From assembly GCA_022113835.1 (NCBI GenBank), contig JAILWY010000027.1, forward strand, positions 6,512,501 to 6,576,500: a stretch of DNA of 64,000 bases, read 5' to 3'. Origin of the DNA: Atopsyche davidsoni (lineage: Eukaryota; Arthropoda; Insecta; Trichoptera; Hydrobiosidae). How positions within the stretch are numbered: position 1 is the first letter of the stretch; each line of letters opens with the position of its first letter. Position numbers and translations under genes: made by a program. Under the pieces are notes generated by a model that worked only from the letters and a program-made list of their open reading frames with translations, had not been told where the DNA came from and did not search any database. Below, in pieces: positions 1 to 13,817 of this stretch.

Positions 1-1666
1 AGTGCAAACACATCAAAGTGAAATATTCATCTTATATTTATTTGTGCTAACTAAGGTTTTGATATTTTTACGAAGCAACGTTCATCAAAATTTAAATTGT
101 CCGTCTCGCTAAAAAAAACAATTAAAACCTTGAAATACTGTGGTGATGCTTTGTCAACTGCAGAAACGCTTATTCTTACCCTGTACTTTATGACACAGAA
201 ACAAATACAGTAAGTGTCTAAGATGTATCCAATCAATATTGAACAATCGTAAAATAAAATCATATATTAAAAGCGTAAATTAAAACTTCAATTAATTGAG
301 GCCTTGATCTAATGCGTATACCGCTAAAAACAACACTTTCTATCGAGAGTACTGGTTGTTCATATTTATTCATAAGCTATCCGTACATTTTTTCTCGACG
401 TGTCCTGTATAATTAAAATTCTGCAATATTATGCGTGTGTGTGATATATGATGGAGAACGTATTCCGTAAATTACAGACAAGACTTTATTTTTGATTTGT
501 CGCAGCGCCGGACTAAGCTACCGGTGTTTATAAGTTTTTCTTTTTAACTGATTTGACGTCCAGTGCAAAAGCACTATGGGACCTTTATACATTGGGATGC
601 CAAGGTATAAAAGTAATATTTAATAAAATTGAAAAAGTCTACAAGTCAACTTGCTATTTCTAAAAAACATGAATATCTACCATGTCTTTAAAATATGTTA
701 TTATAAGAAAAAATTGGAGCAGTTTGGTGAAGATTATTTCTAAAATAAAATTGTAAGAGATATTGCAGGATAAGAAAATCACAATTAAAACCATTTACAC
801 GAATCCTAGTAGCTTGATAGATTTATTAAAATAAAAATACAACTTAAGTAAATAACAATTCGGGGACCCACATGGATTTCCCAGGAGGCCAATCCGGGCC
901 TGGTCAGTCATTACCTAGAGTCAACTTTGATTCGCAATGATTGATATCTGACATGATGGCGACATCGACCGGAAAGTCATGATATTCAAATATGCACATA
1001 TTCGTAAACACGAGTGCCAGTAAATCTTTGGTCATTTTGTGTAATTGCATTTCGGACGTGTTAATTGCAGTGTGTTCGCGTTGAGAACAATCGATTATCT
1101 TTTGTCGGCCACTGTCTTATTTTGATTATTACGAAAAGTTAATTATAAACGAATTGAGACATATATATAAAACAGCTGACTGTAATAATTTGTATGGTCA
1201 TTTTTAATATATTATTGTAACGACTACATACATAGAGAGATATAAACCAATCATAGGTAACCTTTAATCTGGTAGGTCCAGTAAAAAAAAAATTTGATTG
1301 AGAACGTGTCATATTATATTGGGGCAAAAATACGTCGTAATGATGATGATTGAGGCGTTTTTTATTATTATTAATAATTTGATTATGTAAAATAGAAGGT
1401 GAGAAAATGTATCTTTTATTCATGCGTACGGATCGTAGTTAATTTTTAACATAAAAGATTGTCTTATCTTGGAACAAGTTTATTAATTTAAGAAAACAAT
1501 TTAGGATTTTTATGTTTTAAGTTATAATAAACGATTAATTTGTAAATTATGAAAATATTCGTTTTTTGGTTTTGATTATTAATTGTTTAGTACACAGTTA
1601 AAATTGTTGCAGATATGTGTATATAAACATATATAATAACATTAAAATATTTGTCTTTTTATTTAG
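1..1666. other. Non-coding, probably intron of the peroxidase gene
   Basis: No supportable coding sequence is present. The first recognisable peroxidase exon opens at 1667 in mid-codon, so at least one coding exon lies further left and this stretch is probably intron. One GC-richer patch at about 861-915 stands out from the AT-rich surroundings. I could not fit it to a peroxidase exon, and it may be a repeat fragment. Short open frames here show no family resemblance. Confidence 0.6.
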
Positions 1667-4600
1667 GTTCTCGTCAGCAGTTCAACACACTGACTGGAGT
1701 ATTGGATGGCAACACAGTGTACGGAGTCACCGAGAAATTCTCCAGGTAACATTATTTGATAATTGATAAAATAATATTTTTGTAAGGTCATTCATAACAC
1801 ATAATAAGTTACTAATTCAGAAGGTACTTATTCAGGATACTGCACGTAATTATATTTGGCAAACTTTCCCTTTAATACGATAATCAGTGATTAAATAACC
1901 CATTACAATAATTATTAAGTAATATCCTTTGATTAAATTTTAATTAAACTGAGCTTATGAATCTCAAAATAATTTATCAAACACGATCCTTTTTGCTAAG
2001 TCAGCGCTCAAAGTAGGTTGCTGTCAGTTTTATGTCTATAAATATTAAGATATTACAACGATTCTTGTAGATGCATACATAATTTTATGTGTTGAAGTCA
2101 GCAGGAAAATTATTGGATATTGCAGAAGTACATAAACGTGGCCGGTATTTTTTTAAGCGTGATCGAGTTTTGAAACATAAAATTCAAACCCACAGTAGAG
2201 AGGCACACTGACGCAAGATTGCAAATTCGTACAATTTCGGTTAAAGCAAACGTAATTCAGATTGATGTGGCGAGCCAATTTCGAAGAAACGGAAACATTT
2301 TTTTTATACATCCTATTATAAAAAAAATTAATTACGTTAAAATCACTTCGAGGTTCAAAGGTTGGCGCTTATGCTTACCGTGCATGAGTTTTTCCAATTC
2401 TGTAAAAATATACACTGCCTCGATAAAACAAGCTTTTACTGATACGTGTAATGAAGAAAAAAACAGTGGATTTATGCTGGGAACAAATACATATTTATTT
2501 TTAATTTTATAATGTTATATCTCGATGAGTAATGAATACCGCCCACTTTCTCGGGATATTAAAATCACGATTTTTGAAATTATGTTTGTAATTTCAAGCT
2601 AAGGTACGCCAACAATATTCAGTACCTAATCTATTATAACTTAGCCCAGTCCCTAAAAAAACCTGAATCTCACTTACAGTTGTGGCAGTTGAACGAAACA
2701 GAGAAAAGTAATTTATCTTCTTTTAGATAATGATGTCATGTGTGTGACCCCAGTCTCTCTGTTTTGTGCTACTTAAAATGACTCTTCAGGTTTTCATGTT
2801 TAACAATTTAAATGATCACTATTTTTCTATTTTTCCCGTTGGTATTTAATAGTTGGTATTTAGTACTGCGCAGAACATGCCTGGGAGACAGTTTGTTGCT
2901 TTTGATACAAATAAAAATAAAACCAAACAGCTTTTGATGTTTTTCCCTGAATTAGTGAGAGCTCAATAGAGATAAAGACATCGTTAAACTTCGAAAAAGC
3001 TTTCACAGTAAAAAAATATTGACTCTCGTAAACCGTTTGGTTTTTTGATATATTTACATTATATAATAGAGTTTTAGAAATTCAATATTTTTGACAGAGA
3101 GTACTTGGTGGAATTCCATTATAATATTTTAAATAATAAGTAAAATCACTCAAGTATTTTACTCATTATTTAATAGAGTTTTACAAATTATATATCTCTA
3201 AAATTGGAAATAAATATATTGAATTATTATATCTCTATTTACGAGTTACCGATCGTGTCTATTTACGGTATAACGCTTATCCTTATACGTCAAAGGCAGG
3301 TGAAGTATAAAACACATCTTCAAGGTCTAAGTCACGTCTCCATAACCATCGTATATTAATTATAAAATTACTTACAGGAAACTCCGATCAGGTGTTGGAG
3401 GACTTCTAAGAATGAATCCTGTATTTGAAGAGTACGGTCTGAAGGATCTTCTGCCCCTGAAACTGGACATCCCCGACGAGGGGTGCACGAGGCCCAACCG
3501 CTCCATGTACTGCTTCGAAGCTGGTGAGAAAATTCGATCCATATTCACTGCCCACAGGTTGCGATAAATTAATGAATGAAGATAATATGTCCGTAATATT
3601 ACAGAGACGCCATCGAATGTGGATTTGTTCACGATGAAATTGCTAAGTGGTAAATGGAAACATATTTCGAAATGGAGAAGACTCGAAGTCTTTCTGATTA
3701 TTTGCTTATGTCTGATCGTGACTAGAACCAAGGACCCTGCTTCGTGCAACACTTGAATAGACTCATCATACGTTGCGGCAACGTGATACTATTGATGCTC
3801 ATATTGAGACCAATACCATCTTCATATCAATAAAAAGTGAACTAAATACAGCAGAATAAAATGAGCACGCAATTAATATAGATTTGCCAAGAATTATGGG
3901 CTGCGGGCCACTCATACATCAATAGCCAAATGCTAAGAGTAAAAAAGCACACGGTATTAGACGCGTCGTTTATTTTGAAAACAAACTGTTTAATATACCT
4001 AAGTATGGATAACCATTAAAAAAAAACAACTTATGACCTGAGGTTTAGTTAATCTGGTTTTTTTAGAAAATATGTATGAACGAATCTTCTTCTAATGTTT
4101 TAACTGTAAAATGTATTATTTAATAATAGCGAATAAGCTCGCGTTTTGAAGCGACAGTACAATCAAAACCAGTGACGTGCATTAGGTTTAAAATCCGGAC
4201 AAGCATTTTTAACTATTGAATTCAAAATACAGAAAAAAATTACGCACATTGCCAATTTGTACAGTAAAAAAAATCATGTAAAATATCAATGACTAAAATG
4301 AGTTAACGTTTACAGGAGAGATTCGCGTAAACGAACAGCTGGTCCTCACCTGCATGCACACCCTCATGGCCAGAGAGCACAACAGGATAGCCCGCGGACT
4401 GGCTCAAGTCAACCCTCACTGGGACGATGAGGTGCTCTTCCAAGAATCCAGGAGAATCGTGGTGGCGGAAATTCAGCACGTCACTTACAACGAGTTCTTG
4501 CCCATCCTGCTCGGCAAAGAAGTCATGGATAAGTTTGGATTGCTCCTGCAGAAGGAAGTGAGTCAAAGATCAAATATTACCACATCGAATTTTTAATTAA

Positions 4601-7600
4601 GGTATTACAAGTTCTTCTGAATCAGTGTACTGTCGACAGTGAAATTATTGAAAAATTAGGTAATTTAAGGTTTCTTTAAATAAGCACGAAATAAAAATTG
4701 AGTTGTTTTGATACTTTGAAAGTTTTATAGAAATTAAAAACATTTATGAATAAACTTATGTGACGAATCGTGCGCTTTCAATAGTAAATTTTATATTTGC
4801 TCTAGTTTTTTAAATAAAAATCCTATTAGAAAAAAAATATTCTATCTCTATAAAGAAATCTTATCATTGCGACTTTTTGTTTCATAAAGCTGTTAAAAAA
4901 AACCTAATTGACCCTTTCTGTTAACAAAATACTAATTTTGCAAATATTTTTAGAATTTAAGCGACATGTTATAAAACATTGAATATTTTATATTTATTAT
5001 ACCAAAAACACTTTAATAACTATAATACTAAAAATAATACACATTTGAATGATAGCAACTATTTCAAAATTAATAAAAGTAATAATGTATTCGATAATTT
5101 GCAAAAAATCGTGGTTACCTTGAATTTACCGTCTGGATTGTTTCAAATTAACAATAATTGGATTATATATGAAATAATAAAAATTATATAATGATAATTA
5201 TATTTTTAATCTAGGATTACTGGGACGGGTACGACACCAACGTGAACCCGAGTGTGATTGACGCCTTCTCCGCTGCTGCCTTCAGATTCGGTCATTCTCT
5301 TTTGCCCACAGCTGTTGAGAGATGGTCCAAGGCACACAAGTTCATCGGTAAGAGCACTACGTCAATACCAGAAGGCATTCAATCAATCACGTACCTCAGC
5401 AATCAATCATTCATTATCATCGCCTTCTTCACATTTCAGCCTCCAAGCGTCTGTCCGATCTGATCCGTCGTCCTTACGACTTGTACCGCGCCGGGGTGTT
5501 CGACGAGTACCTGATGGGTCTCATGAACCAGGTAGCTCAGGCTATGGATGACTCAATTACGCAGGAGGTCACCAACCATCTGTTCAAGAAGCCTGGTGCG
5601 AGATTCGGAATGGATTTGGTGTCCTTCAACATGCAGAGAGGAAGAGAGTTCGGTCTTCCTGGCTACATGGAGTTCAGAAAGTTCTGTGGCCTGCCGGGAG
5701 CCAACTCCTTCCAGGAACTATTCGGTTCTATGCCTAATGAAACTATCCAGAGGTATGATTTTTACTTCTGCCATGGTCAGAATAACAACTATTTTTAATA
5801 TGTATTGACAATACCATAAGATATTTGTTAGATTTGGATACTGTTTTTATAAACTATGAAGCTTTTGTTGTGCTGTTTATATGAAGATCAAATTTCTTTA
5901 CATTTATATGATGATTTAGCCTTTTATACATGAACCTAATAAAAACAGCTGTAGCTCTAAACATCAGCAGTAGCTTCACCATCTTCACCCTTATAACTAT
6001 GGACTACAATACTATGATGATAGTACTGGAGATATAATTATTTTGTACGATTTGATAGATAAAGTATAGATATGCATAAATAACTTTAGACACATACCAT
6101 AATAGGAATAATGAACTCATTTTGCAATGTCTAGAAAAATAGAAAAAATCAATAAATACTAATTTAGTGATGTTTGAGAATCATCACTTTGAACAGATAA
6201 TATTAATTTTCAGCATAATGTTACTCTGCCAATGAATATGATTTGATAATATTTTTTTCTTCAGATATGAATCCATCTTCGAGCACCCCAGCGACGTTGA
6301 CTTGTGGTCTGGAGGAGTATCAGAAAGGCCTCTGCCAGGTTCCATGCTGGGACCGACCTTCGCATGTATCATCGCTACTCAGTTCTCTTACTCCAGAAGA
6401 GGAGACAGATTCTGGTAAATTCATTATGCTATTATAAGCTGCTTGTGTACTTACTTGACTAAGTTATGAAGGTTTAATAACTGATTTCATCTACCGAAGG
6501 TCAAAACTAAATATATCTTAAAGTGGGCCAAAACCACCTAATAAATTTTTTTCTTTGCAAAAAGAGAGCACAGAACAGAGAGAACATTACATTTGGGTTC
6601 TCATTATTAGCATTGGATGTTTTAAATAAAATAAATTGTTTATTTTTATATTGTGTAGGTAAACACAATTCTCTATGAAAATTAATGGTATATTTATTTA
6701 CTTATAGGTATGAGTTGCCCAATCAACCATCTTCCTTCACTCCTGAGCAGCTTGCTGAGCTGAGAAAATCCAGACTCTCCCGGCTCATTTGCGACAATAC
6801 TGACATCATCGATACTGTCCAAGTATATCCCATGGTGCTTCCCGATCATGAGATGTGAGTAGACCTATAAAAAATTTTTAAATATTATTTTAACATCATA
6901 CAACAACAACAAAGCAACTTAAAAGATAAGGGACATTAATATACCAATTCACTTTCTATGGGTGAACAAATTATAATGCAGATACCACAGTGCTGAAAGA
7001 TTATTCAAAATAGAAAATCATCACTATAAATATGGGTAGATTACTGCAAATTCAGGCTTTATTTTTTTTGTGGGAATTTTTTTAAGTAAGTAAGTATTTT
7101 TACGGAAAATTCCTCGTTTAACTCAACACTCCAAATTATTATCATAAGGGAAATCCAACACTTATCTTCATGTTACCTGATCTAAATATAAAATTAGAAA
7201 AATAATAAATATCAGCAATACATAATATTTTTCACATGGGACATGTTTCTTAGATGTAAAATTTTGTATGTGAAAAATAATGTCAATTATTTACCTAGTA
7301 AAGACAGATATATAAACTAATACTAATTTAGTAAAATAAAGGTTAAATTGTATATATTTTTACAAATAATGGAAGCATCTAATTTATTAGTACAATAATT
7401 AATGATTTTTGACATTTTTTTCTCCAGCAACCCAAGAGTCCCTTGCAGAAGTGGGATCCTTCCTTCAATAGACTTCACAAAATGGGCCGATTATAATGGT
7501 CAACATTCTGCTCCTGGAAATCCCTACGTGAGTAATTTTGCCTACAACCCATACCACCAAGGCAAAAAGTAAACTGCGAACCAGAAAATAGAGGGATGAC

Positions 7601-8150
7601 AAAAACAAAAGTCTTATTCATTAAAATTAATTCACTCAATTAAAACAACTGCAACGTAACCTGAGCCCTTGGTCAGATGTCTTTTCAAATTCTATTTTCC
7701 CACAGATTTAATCATGTTTAGATCAATCTTTCTCTCGTCATTGAATCCTTTCTTTTCTTTTCAATTTTCTTTCATGTTTATTATTTGTACAGTTAAAAAC
7801 TGCCTTTCATCCAATAATTTGTAGATATAAATGACAAGCATAAATCGTTCATAACAATCACAAATCAACCATTAGATTTTGTTGTTGTACATATACTCCA
7901 TTCTACAACAAAATTTAATAAAAATAATAATACTTTAAATGCTGTCACATTTTCTACAAACAAATACCTAATTGAAAGGCTTCATCTCTACCATCTCCAT
8001 CATTGTTACTTTCTTGCATGTCTACACCATCACTGTTATCTCTGTTGCATGTTTGTTTGTTATTTACTTGCACTTCACTCCCTTATGACTAATTCTTTTT
8101 TCCAGCAAGTTGTTGAGGATGAGGCCGATTCTGTAGTTGAATACAAATAG
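1667..8150 (+). CDS. Animal haem peroxidase (peroxinectin/chorion-peroxidase type), 5' end missing
   Basis: This is a haem peroxidase of the animal (myeloperoxidase-like) superfamily. These enzymes use hydrogen peroxide to oxidise halides, phenols or protein tyrosines and are usually secreted. Exons are 1667-1745, 3378-3523, 4316-4557, 5215-5347, 5440-5752, 6265-6414, 6708-6854, 7428-7527 and the short terminal exon 8106-8150. All junctions are GT-AG and all phases agree. About 436 residues of catalytic domain are visible. Family signatures in order are LDGNTVYG (exon 1667), REHNRIA with the catalytic-side Arg (exon 4316), FRFGHS carrying the proximal haem-ligand His (exon 5215), QRGREFGLPGY (exon 5440) and GPTFACIIATQF (exon 6265). 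The distal His and the start codon lie left of the window. The final shared exon ends in phase 0, so alternative C-termini are possible (separate entries). The short exon adds QVVEDEADSVVEYK and a stop. The superfamily is certain, but the exact orthologue is not. Confidence 0.93.
7528..7572 (+). other. Alternative peroxidase 3' end by read-through of the last donor
   Basis: If the donor at 7528 is not used, the frame continues for VSNFAYNPYHQGKK and stops at 7570-7572. This is a third possible C-terminus. The donor itself (tac|gtgagt) is strong, so this may be only unspliced sequence. I see no poly(A) signal immediately downstream. Confidence 0.3.
8106..8150 (+). CDS. Short alternative terminal exon of the peroxidase gene
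   Basis: The exon follows a good acceptor (tttttccag) and joins the exon ending at 7527 in phase 0. It encodes 14 residues, QVVEDEADSVVEYK, then TAG. A canonical AATAAA at 8758-8763 with T/G-rich sequence after it gives this isoform a plausible 3' end. It competes with the large acidic exon at 8983, because both need the same phase-0 donor and both end in stop codons. Confidence 0.6.
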   Translation, partial: QVVEDEADSVVEYK

Positions 8151-8982
8151 AAAAAACTACAGCCTTCTACCCTTCATCTAACTTTATTATTTTTTCTTCA
8201 CTTTGATAATAATGCACGTATTTTGTAGCTAACATTTTTTCACCAAATCTCACATGTTCACAATCTTTCACATTTTCTTGCACTGTATTGGCTCATACTT
8301 CTATCTTGTAAAAATTCCTGTATTGTTATCTCTACCTCCATTTTGAATCATTTTTATTTAATTATTATATTTATAAGTGTCATTTTTAAACCTTCATTCA
8401 AAATACTCATTGATTAATTTTAAGATATTCAACAAACATACACTTCATCTTTTAATTATTCAGAATATAATGAACATAAACTGCCATTATTTGCATTTAA
8501 ATCATATCACCATGATGATGCAATAAATTAAATTATAGAGAGATGGGCAGAATATAATAAATACACATTTTAAATTGAAGAATATTTGACATGTGTATTT
8601 AAGCACTACTTGTATAAATAACTCATTCTTCAATATTTTGCCTATCTCTAAGCCATTTGTATAATTTGTGTACAGTTACTCTAAACATACCTGCAATGTA
8701 CATTACTTTATGTGAAATGTAAATATTTTATATTAAATATAGTATTTTTTAGATATGAATAAAATTGTTGTGTTTTATTTGCACCTCATTAGTAGATATA
8801 TGGTGTCAGACATATTCATGTGGGAAGAAAAGTATCATTCATTTTCTAAAGGTTTGTATTATATTATTAGTATATTAGTCACACATTCATCAGAGCACTT
8901 AGTATCATAGATAACATCAAAGTATTTTGAACAAAACTACTTACTATTAACCGTTATCATAATTACTCATTTATTATTTAAG
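8151..8982 (+). terminator. 3' UTR and poly(A) signal of the short peroxidase isoform
   Basis: This AT-rich stretch has no coding potential that fits the neighbours. AATAAA lies at 8758-8763 and is followed by TTGTTGTGTTTT, a typical cleavage context. The remainder to 8982 would be intron for the long isoform and ends in the acceptor at 8981-8982. Confidence 0.5.
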
Positions 8983-10884
8983 GTATACGAGACACAAGTT
9001 CACTTTGTCAATACATCAATAGGAAGCACTACAATATCTCCAATAAACGAAAATAAAACTCAATCTTTTGAGGGCAACAATAATCTGCAAAATAATAGTA
9101 GTACTGAAAAACCATTGCAGAAAAATGGTGGCCATTATAAGAATGCTCTTCGAAGAAGAAAGAGGAATGCACCAATATATTCTAATAAAAATCACAATTA
9201 TACTACTGATTTACTATCAGCTCCAGTTTTAGTAAGCCAGGTAATTGAAGACTTTTACAAGAATAATAGGTTTAGGCCTATTGAAACTACCGCAACACCC
9301 ATCCTTCCAGACCTAAGAGCAGATACATCACCTCAAACGTTTGCACCACACACCGTTGAAACCGTTTTGAATAATTGGGATTATATTTTAAATAAAAATA
9401 ACATTGATCCATTCCACTATAACAGGGAAAAAAAAAGAAAAGAAAACTTGAATTTAAATCAAGCAAAACAAGATAAAAATAAAAACATTAATAATGACAA
9501 AAAGGTAAGTATCCAAAAACCGAAAGAAAAGTTACCAAGGAGTGATAAGGAATCAACTTACTATAATGATGAAAAGTTTATTCCAGATGAAGACCAACAA
9601 GAACGTACTTTTCATAATGAACCATCAAAAAAAGAGGTCACATTACCAGAAACGAGAGGTCTCAACAAACACAAACACAAGAAAAATACTGATTATCAAG
9701 GATTCTCTAGAGAAGACATCGTGGGACGAAAACAGCCTTCAGGAGAACAATCAAAGATACCAAATAAATCTACTGACGAATCCTTTGATCTTAACGAAAG
9801 ATCAAACAAACGATGCTCTGGAGATAGTAGAACCAAGTATTACGTCGACAGTCCTCAGCCTAATGAGAAGCTTTTTGAATCAGATTGTGATAGCAATAGC
9901 GAAAGCGTGGAACGGATAAGTAATGAAAATGTTTCTGTAGAAGATACGAGCACTGAAATACCCTTAATCCATAAACCAATTTCAAAAAAACAAAATATCC
10001 CAAATGCTCTTGAAGAACCTGCAGAAAATGCTAAAGAACAATTTGAACGTATTCCATTAAATTATAAACATGATGATAAAGGAATAAAAATAGCAAATCT
10101 AGAAGAAAATGAAAATGAAAAAGATGAAGAAGAAGATGGTGAAGATGATGATGAAGAAGAAGAAGTAGAAGAAAAAGAAAAAGAAGAAGAGGAAGACGAA
10201 GAAGAAGAAGAAGAAGAAAAAGAAGAAGAAGAAGGGGCAGGGGAAGGAGAAGTAGACAGAAGTGAAGAAGAAGTGGATGAAGTAGTAGAAAAAGAAGCTG
10301 GTAATGAAAGTGAAGAAATAAAAGATGAAAAAAAAGATGACCAAGAGGAAAAGTACCCAGGATCTCACCTTAAAATAGACCTTGGAGACACTACCGTTGA
10401 GTTAGATGATATTAAACTTCCAGAAAGTGTATTTGGATTGTACGATAGTCCATTTTTCCAAAAATTACAAAAAGAAAGAAAAGATAAAAATGAAAGTGAT
10501 TTGAAAGATCACGAGGATGATGAAGATCCCGAAACAAATGACGATGCTAGTGACCATTACACTTATGATGATAAAGAAGCTACAGATTCCACTGACACAC
10601 CAGACATATCCAAGTCTCGTAAGCCAAAAGAAGATGAAGAAGATGATGATGAAGAGGATGATTATTATGCTAACTTTAAACCACCCTACATACCTTTTGA
10701 TACAAAAGTAGCTAAGCTTAAAGAGGAGTTTGGGCAACCGAGTACTCTAGATCTTGAAAAATACATCGAAGATCCAACATTAAAAAGTGCTGTTGGAAAA
10801 ATTTCAGAAAAGATAAGGAAAAATGAGGAAGATGCCAATGATGATAACTATTATTGGACATTAGAGTATGGCCAGCCAAATTAA
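8983..10884 (+). CDS. Long acidic Glu/Asp-rich terminal exon, probably an alternative C-terminus of the peroxidase
   Basis: This single open frame of 633 codons plus stop begins at an acceptor (tttaag, 8981-8982) in phase 0, the phase in which the last shared peroxidase exon ends (7527). There is no in-frame ATG between the upstream stop at 8908 and the first part of the frame, so it cannot start on its own here. It therefore looks like a terminal exon. Extension residues 1-56 are Asn/Ser/Thr-rich. A furin-type RRRKR lies at about residues 57-61. Lys/Asn-rich low-complexity sequence follows, then a nearly pure Glu/Asp/Lys block encoded by GAA/GAG/GAT repeats (10100-10350). The C-terminal part is acidic and Tyr/Pro-containing, ends TLEYGQPN, and includes DLGDTTVELDDIKLPESVFG. 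I recognise no domain. Inference: the tail is disordered and secreted with, or cleaved from, the peroxidase. The alternative is a separate gene with an unseen first exon. Confidence 0.65.
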   Translation, partial: VYETQVHFVNTSIGSTTISPINENKTQSFEGNNNLQNNSSTEKPLQKNGGHYKNALRRRKRNAPIYSNKNHNYTTDLLSAPVLVSQVIEDFYKNNRFRPIETTATPILPDLRADTSPQTFAPHTVETVLNNWDYILNKNNIDPFHYNREKKRKENLNLNQAKQDKNKNINNDKKVSIQKPKEKLPRSDKESTYYNDEKFIPDEDQQERTFHNEPSKKEVTLPETRGLNKHKHKKNTDYQGFSREDIVGRKQPSGEQSKIPNKSTDESFDLNERSNKRCSGDSRTKYYVDSPQPNEKLFESDCDSNSESVERISNENVSVEDTSTEIPLIHKPISKKQNIPNALEEPAENAKEQFERIPLNYKHDDKGIKIANLEENENEKDEEEDGEDDDEEEEVEEKEKEEEEDEEEEEEEKEEEEGAGEGEVDRSEEEVDEVVEKEAGNESEEIKDEKKDDQEEKYPGSHLKIDLGDTTVELDDIKLPESVFGLYDSPFFQKLQKERKDKNESDLKDHEDDEDPETNDDASDHYTYDDKEATDSTDTPDISKSRKPKEDEEDDDEEDDYYANFKPPYIPFDTKVAKLKEEFGQPSTLDLEKYIEDPTLKSAVGKISEKIRKNEEDANDDNYYWTLEYGQPN

Positions 10885-13343
<2,459 letters not shown>

Positions 13344-13817
13344 TAATTAAAATAAACAAATTTCATAAATATTATAAGAATTTTTTTAAAACTAAAATAA
13401 AACAAATATTACATTTGAATGTGTAATTGTGAAACGAATTGTGATGGAATACATTAATATATTATTATTATGGGTATAAATAATTTTATAATAACATCAA
13501 ATAAAGTAACTTGTGTAAAGAATATTAAAATTAAATCACAGATGTTTGTTGGTTTCAATGTACACATATACCAATATCCTAGTGATAAAAAGACTACACA
13601 GAATACAGACATTAAACAAGTTAATATATAACAATTAAACTCTATGGTATTTTACATTAAATTCATTAAAAAAAACAATGGTAACTTGTGTCCACTATCA
13701 CTAAACTGCATTTAAAATGGCAATGTAATTTTCAATAGAATTCAATCTTATGTATTGAATGAAAACACTCAATCAGAACAATTATCCGAGGAAAAGATTT
13801 AACAACTTCACTAATGT
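13344..13817. other. Convergent intergenic spacer (VCPKMT 3' end / Tace 3' end)
   Basis: Two tail-to-tail genes share this AT-rich interval. AATAAA-like sequences just after 13343 (about 13352) and near 13395 serve VCPKMT. The Tace 3' UTR must lie here on the minus strand. I did not find a clear canonical minus-strand signal. Transcript overlap is possible. Confidence 0.5.

Noticed and set aside
861..915. GC-rich patch as a missing upstream peroxidase exon
   Set aside because: No frame gave peroxidase-like residues with the required phase into 1667.
4303..4566. Minus-strand open frame of 87 codons
   Set aside because: It lies opposite a peroxidase exon that fits the family and all splice phases.
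8755..8851. ATG followed by a hydrophobic run and a donor (aaag|gtttgt), as a first exon for the acidic protein
   Set aside because: It ends in phase 1 while the acidic exon needs phase 0. The same bases contain the AATAAA signal, so 3' UTR is more likely.
10099..10368. Phe-rich open frame opposite the acidic block
   Set aside because: It is the antisense shadow of GAA/GAG repeats (TTC/CTC), not a gene.
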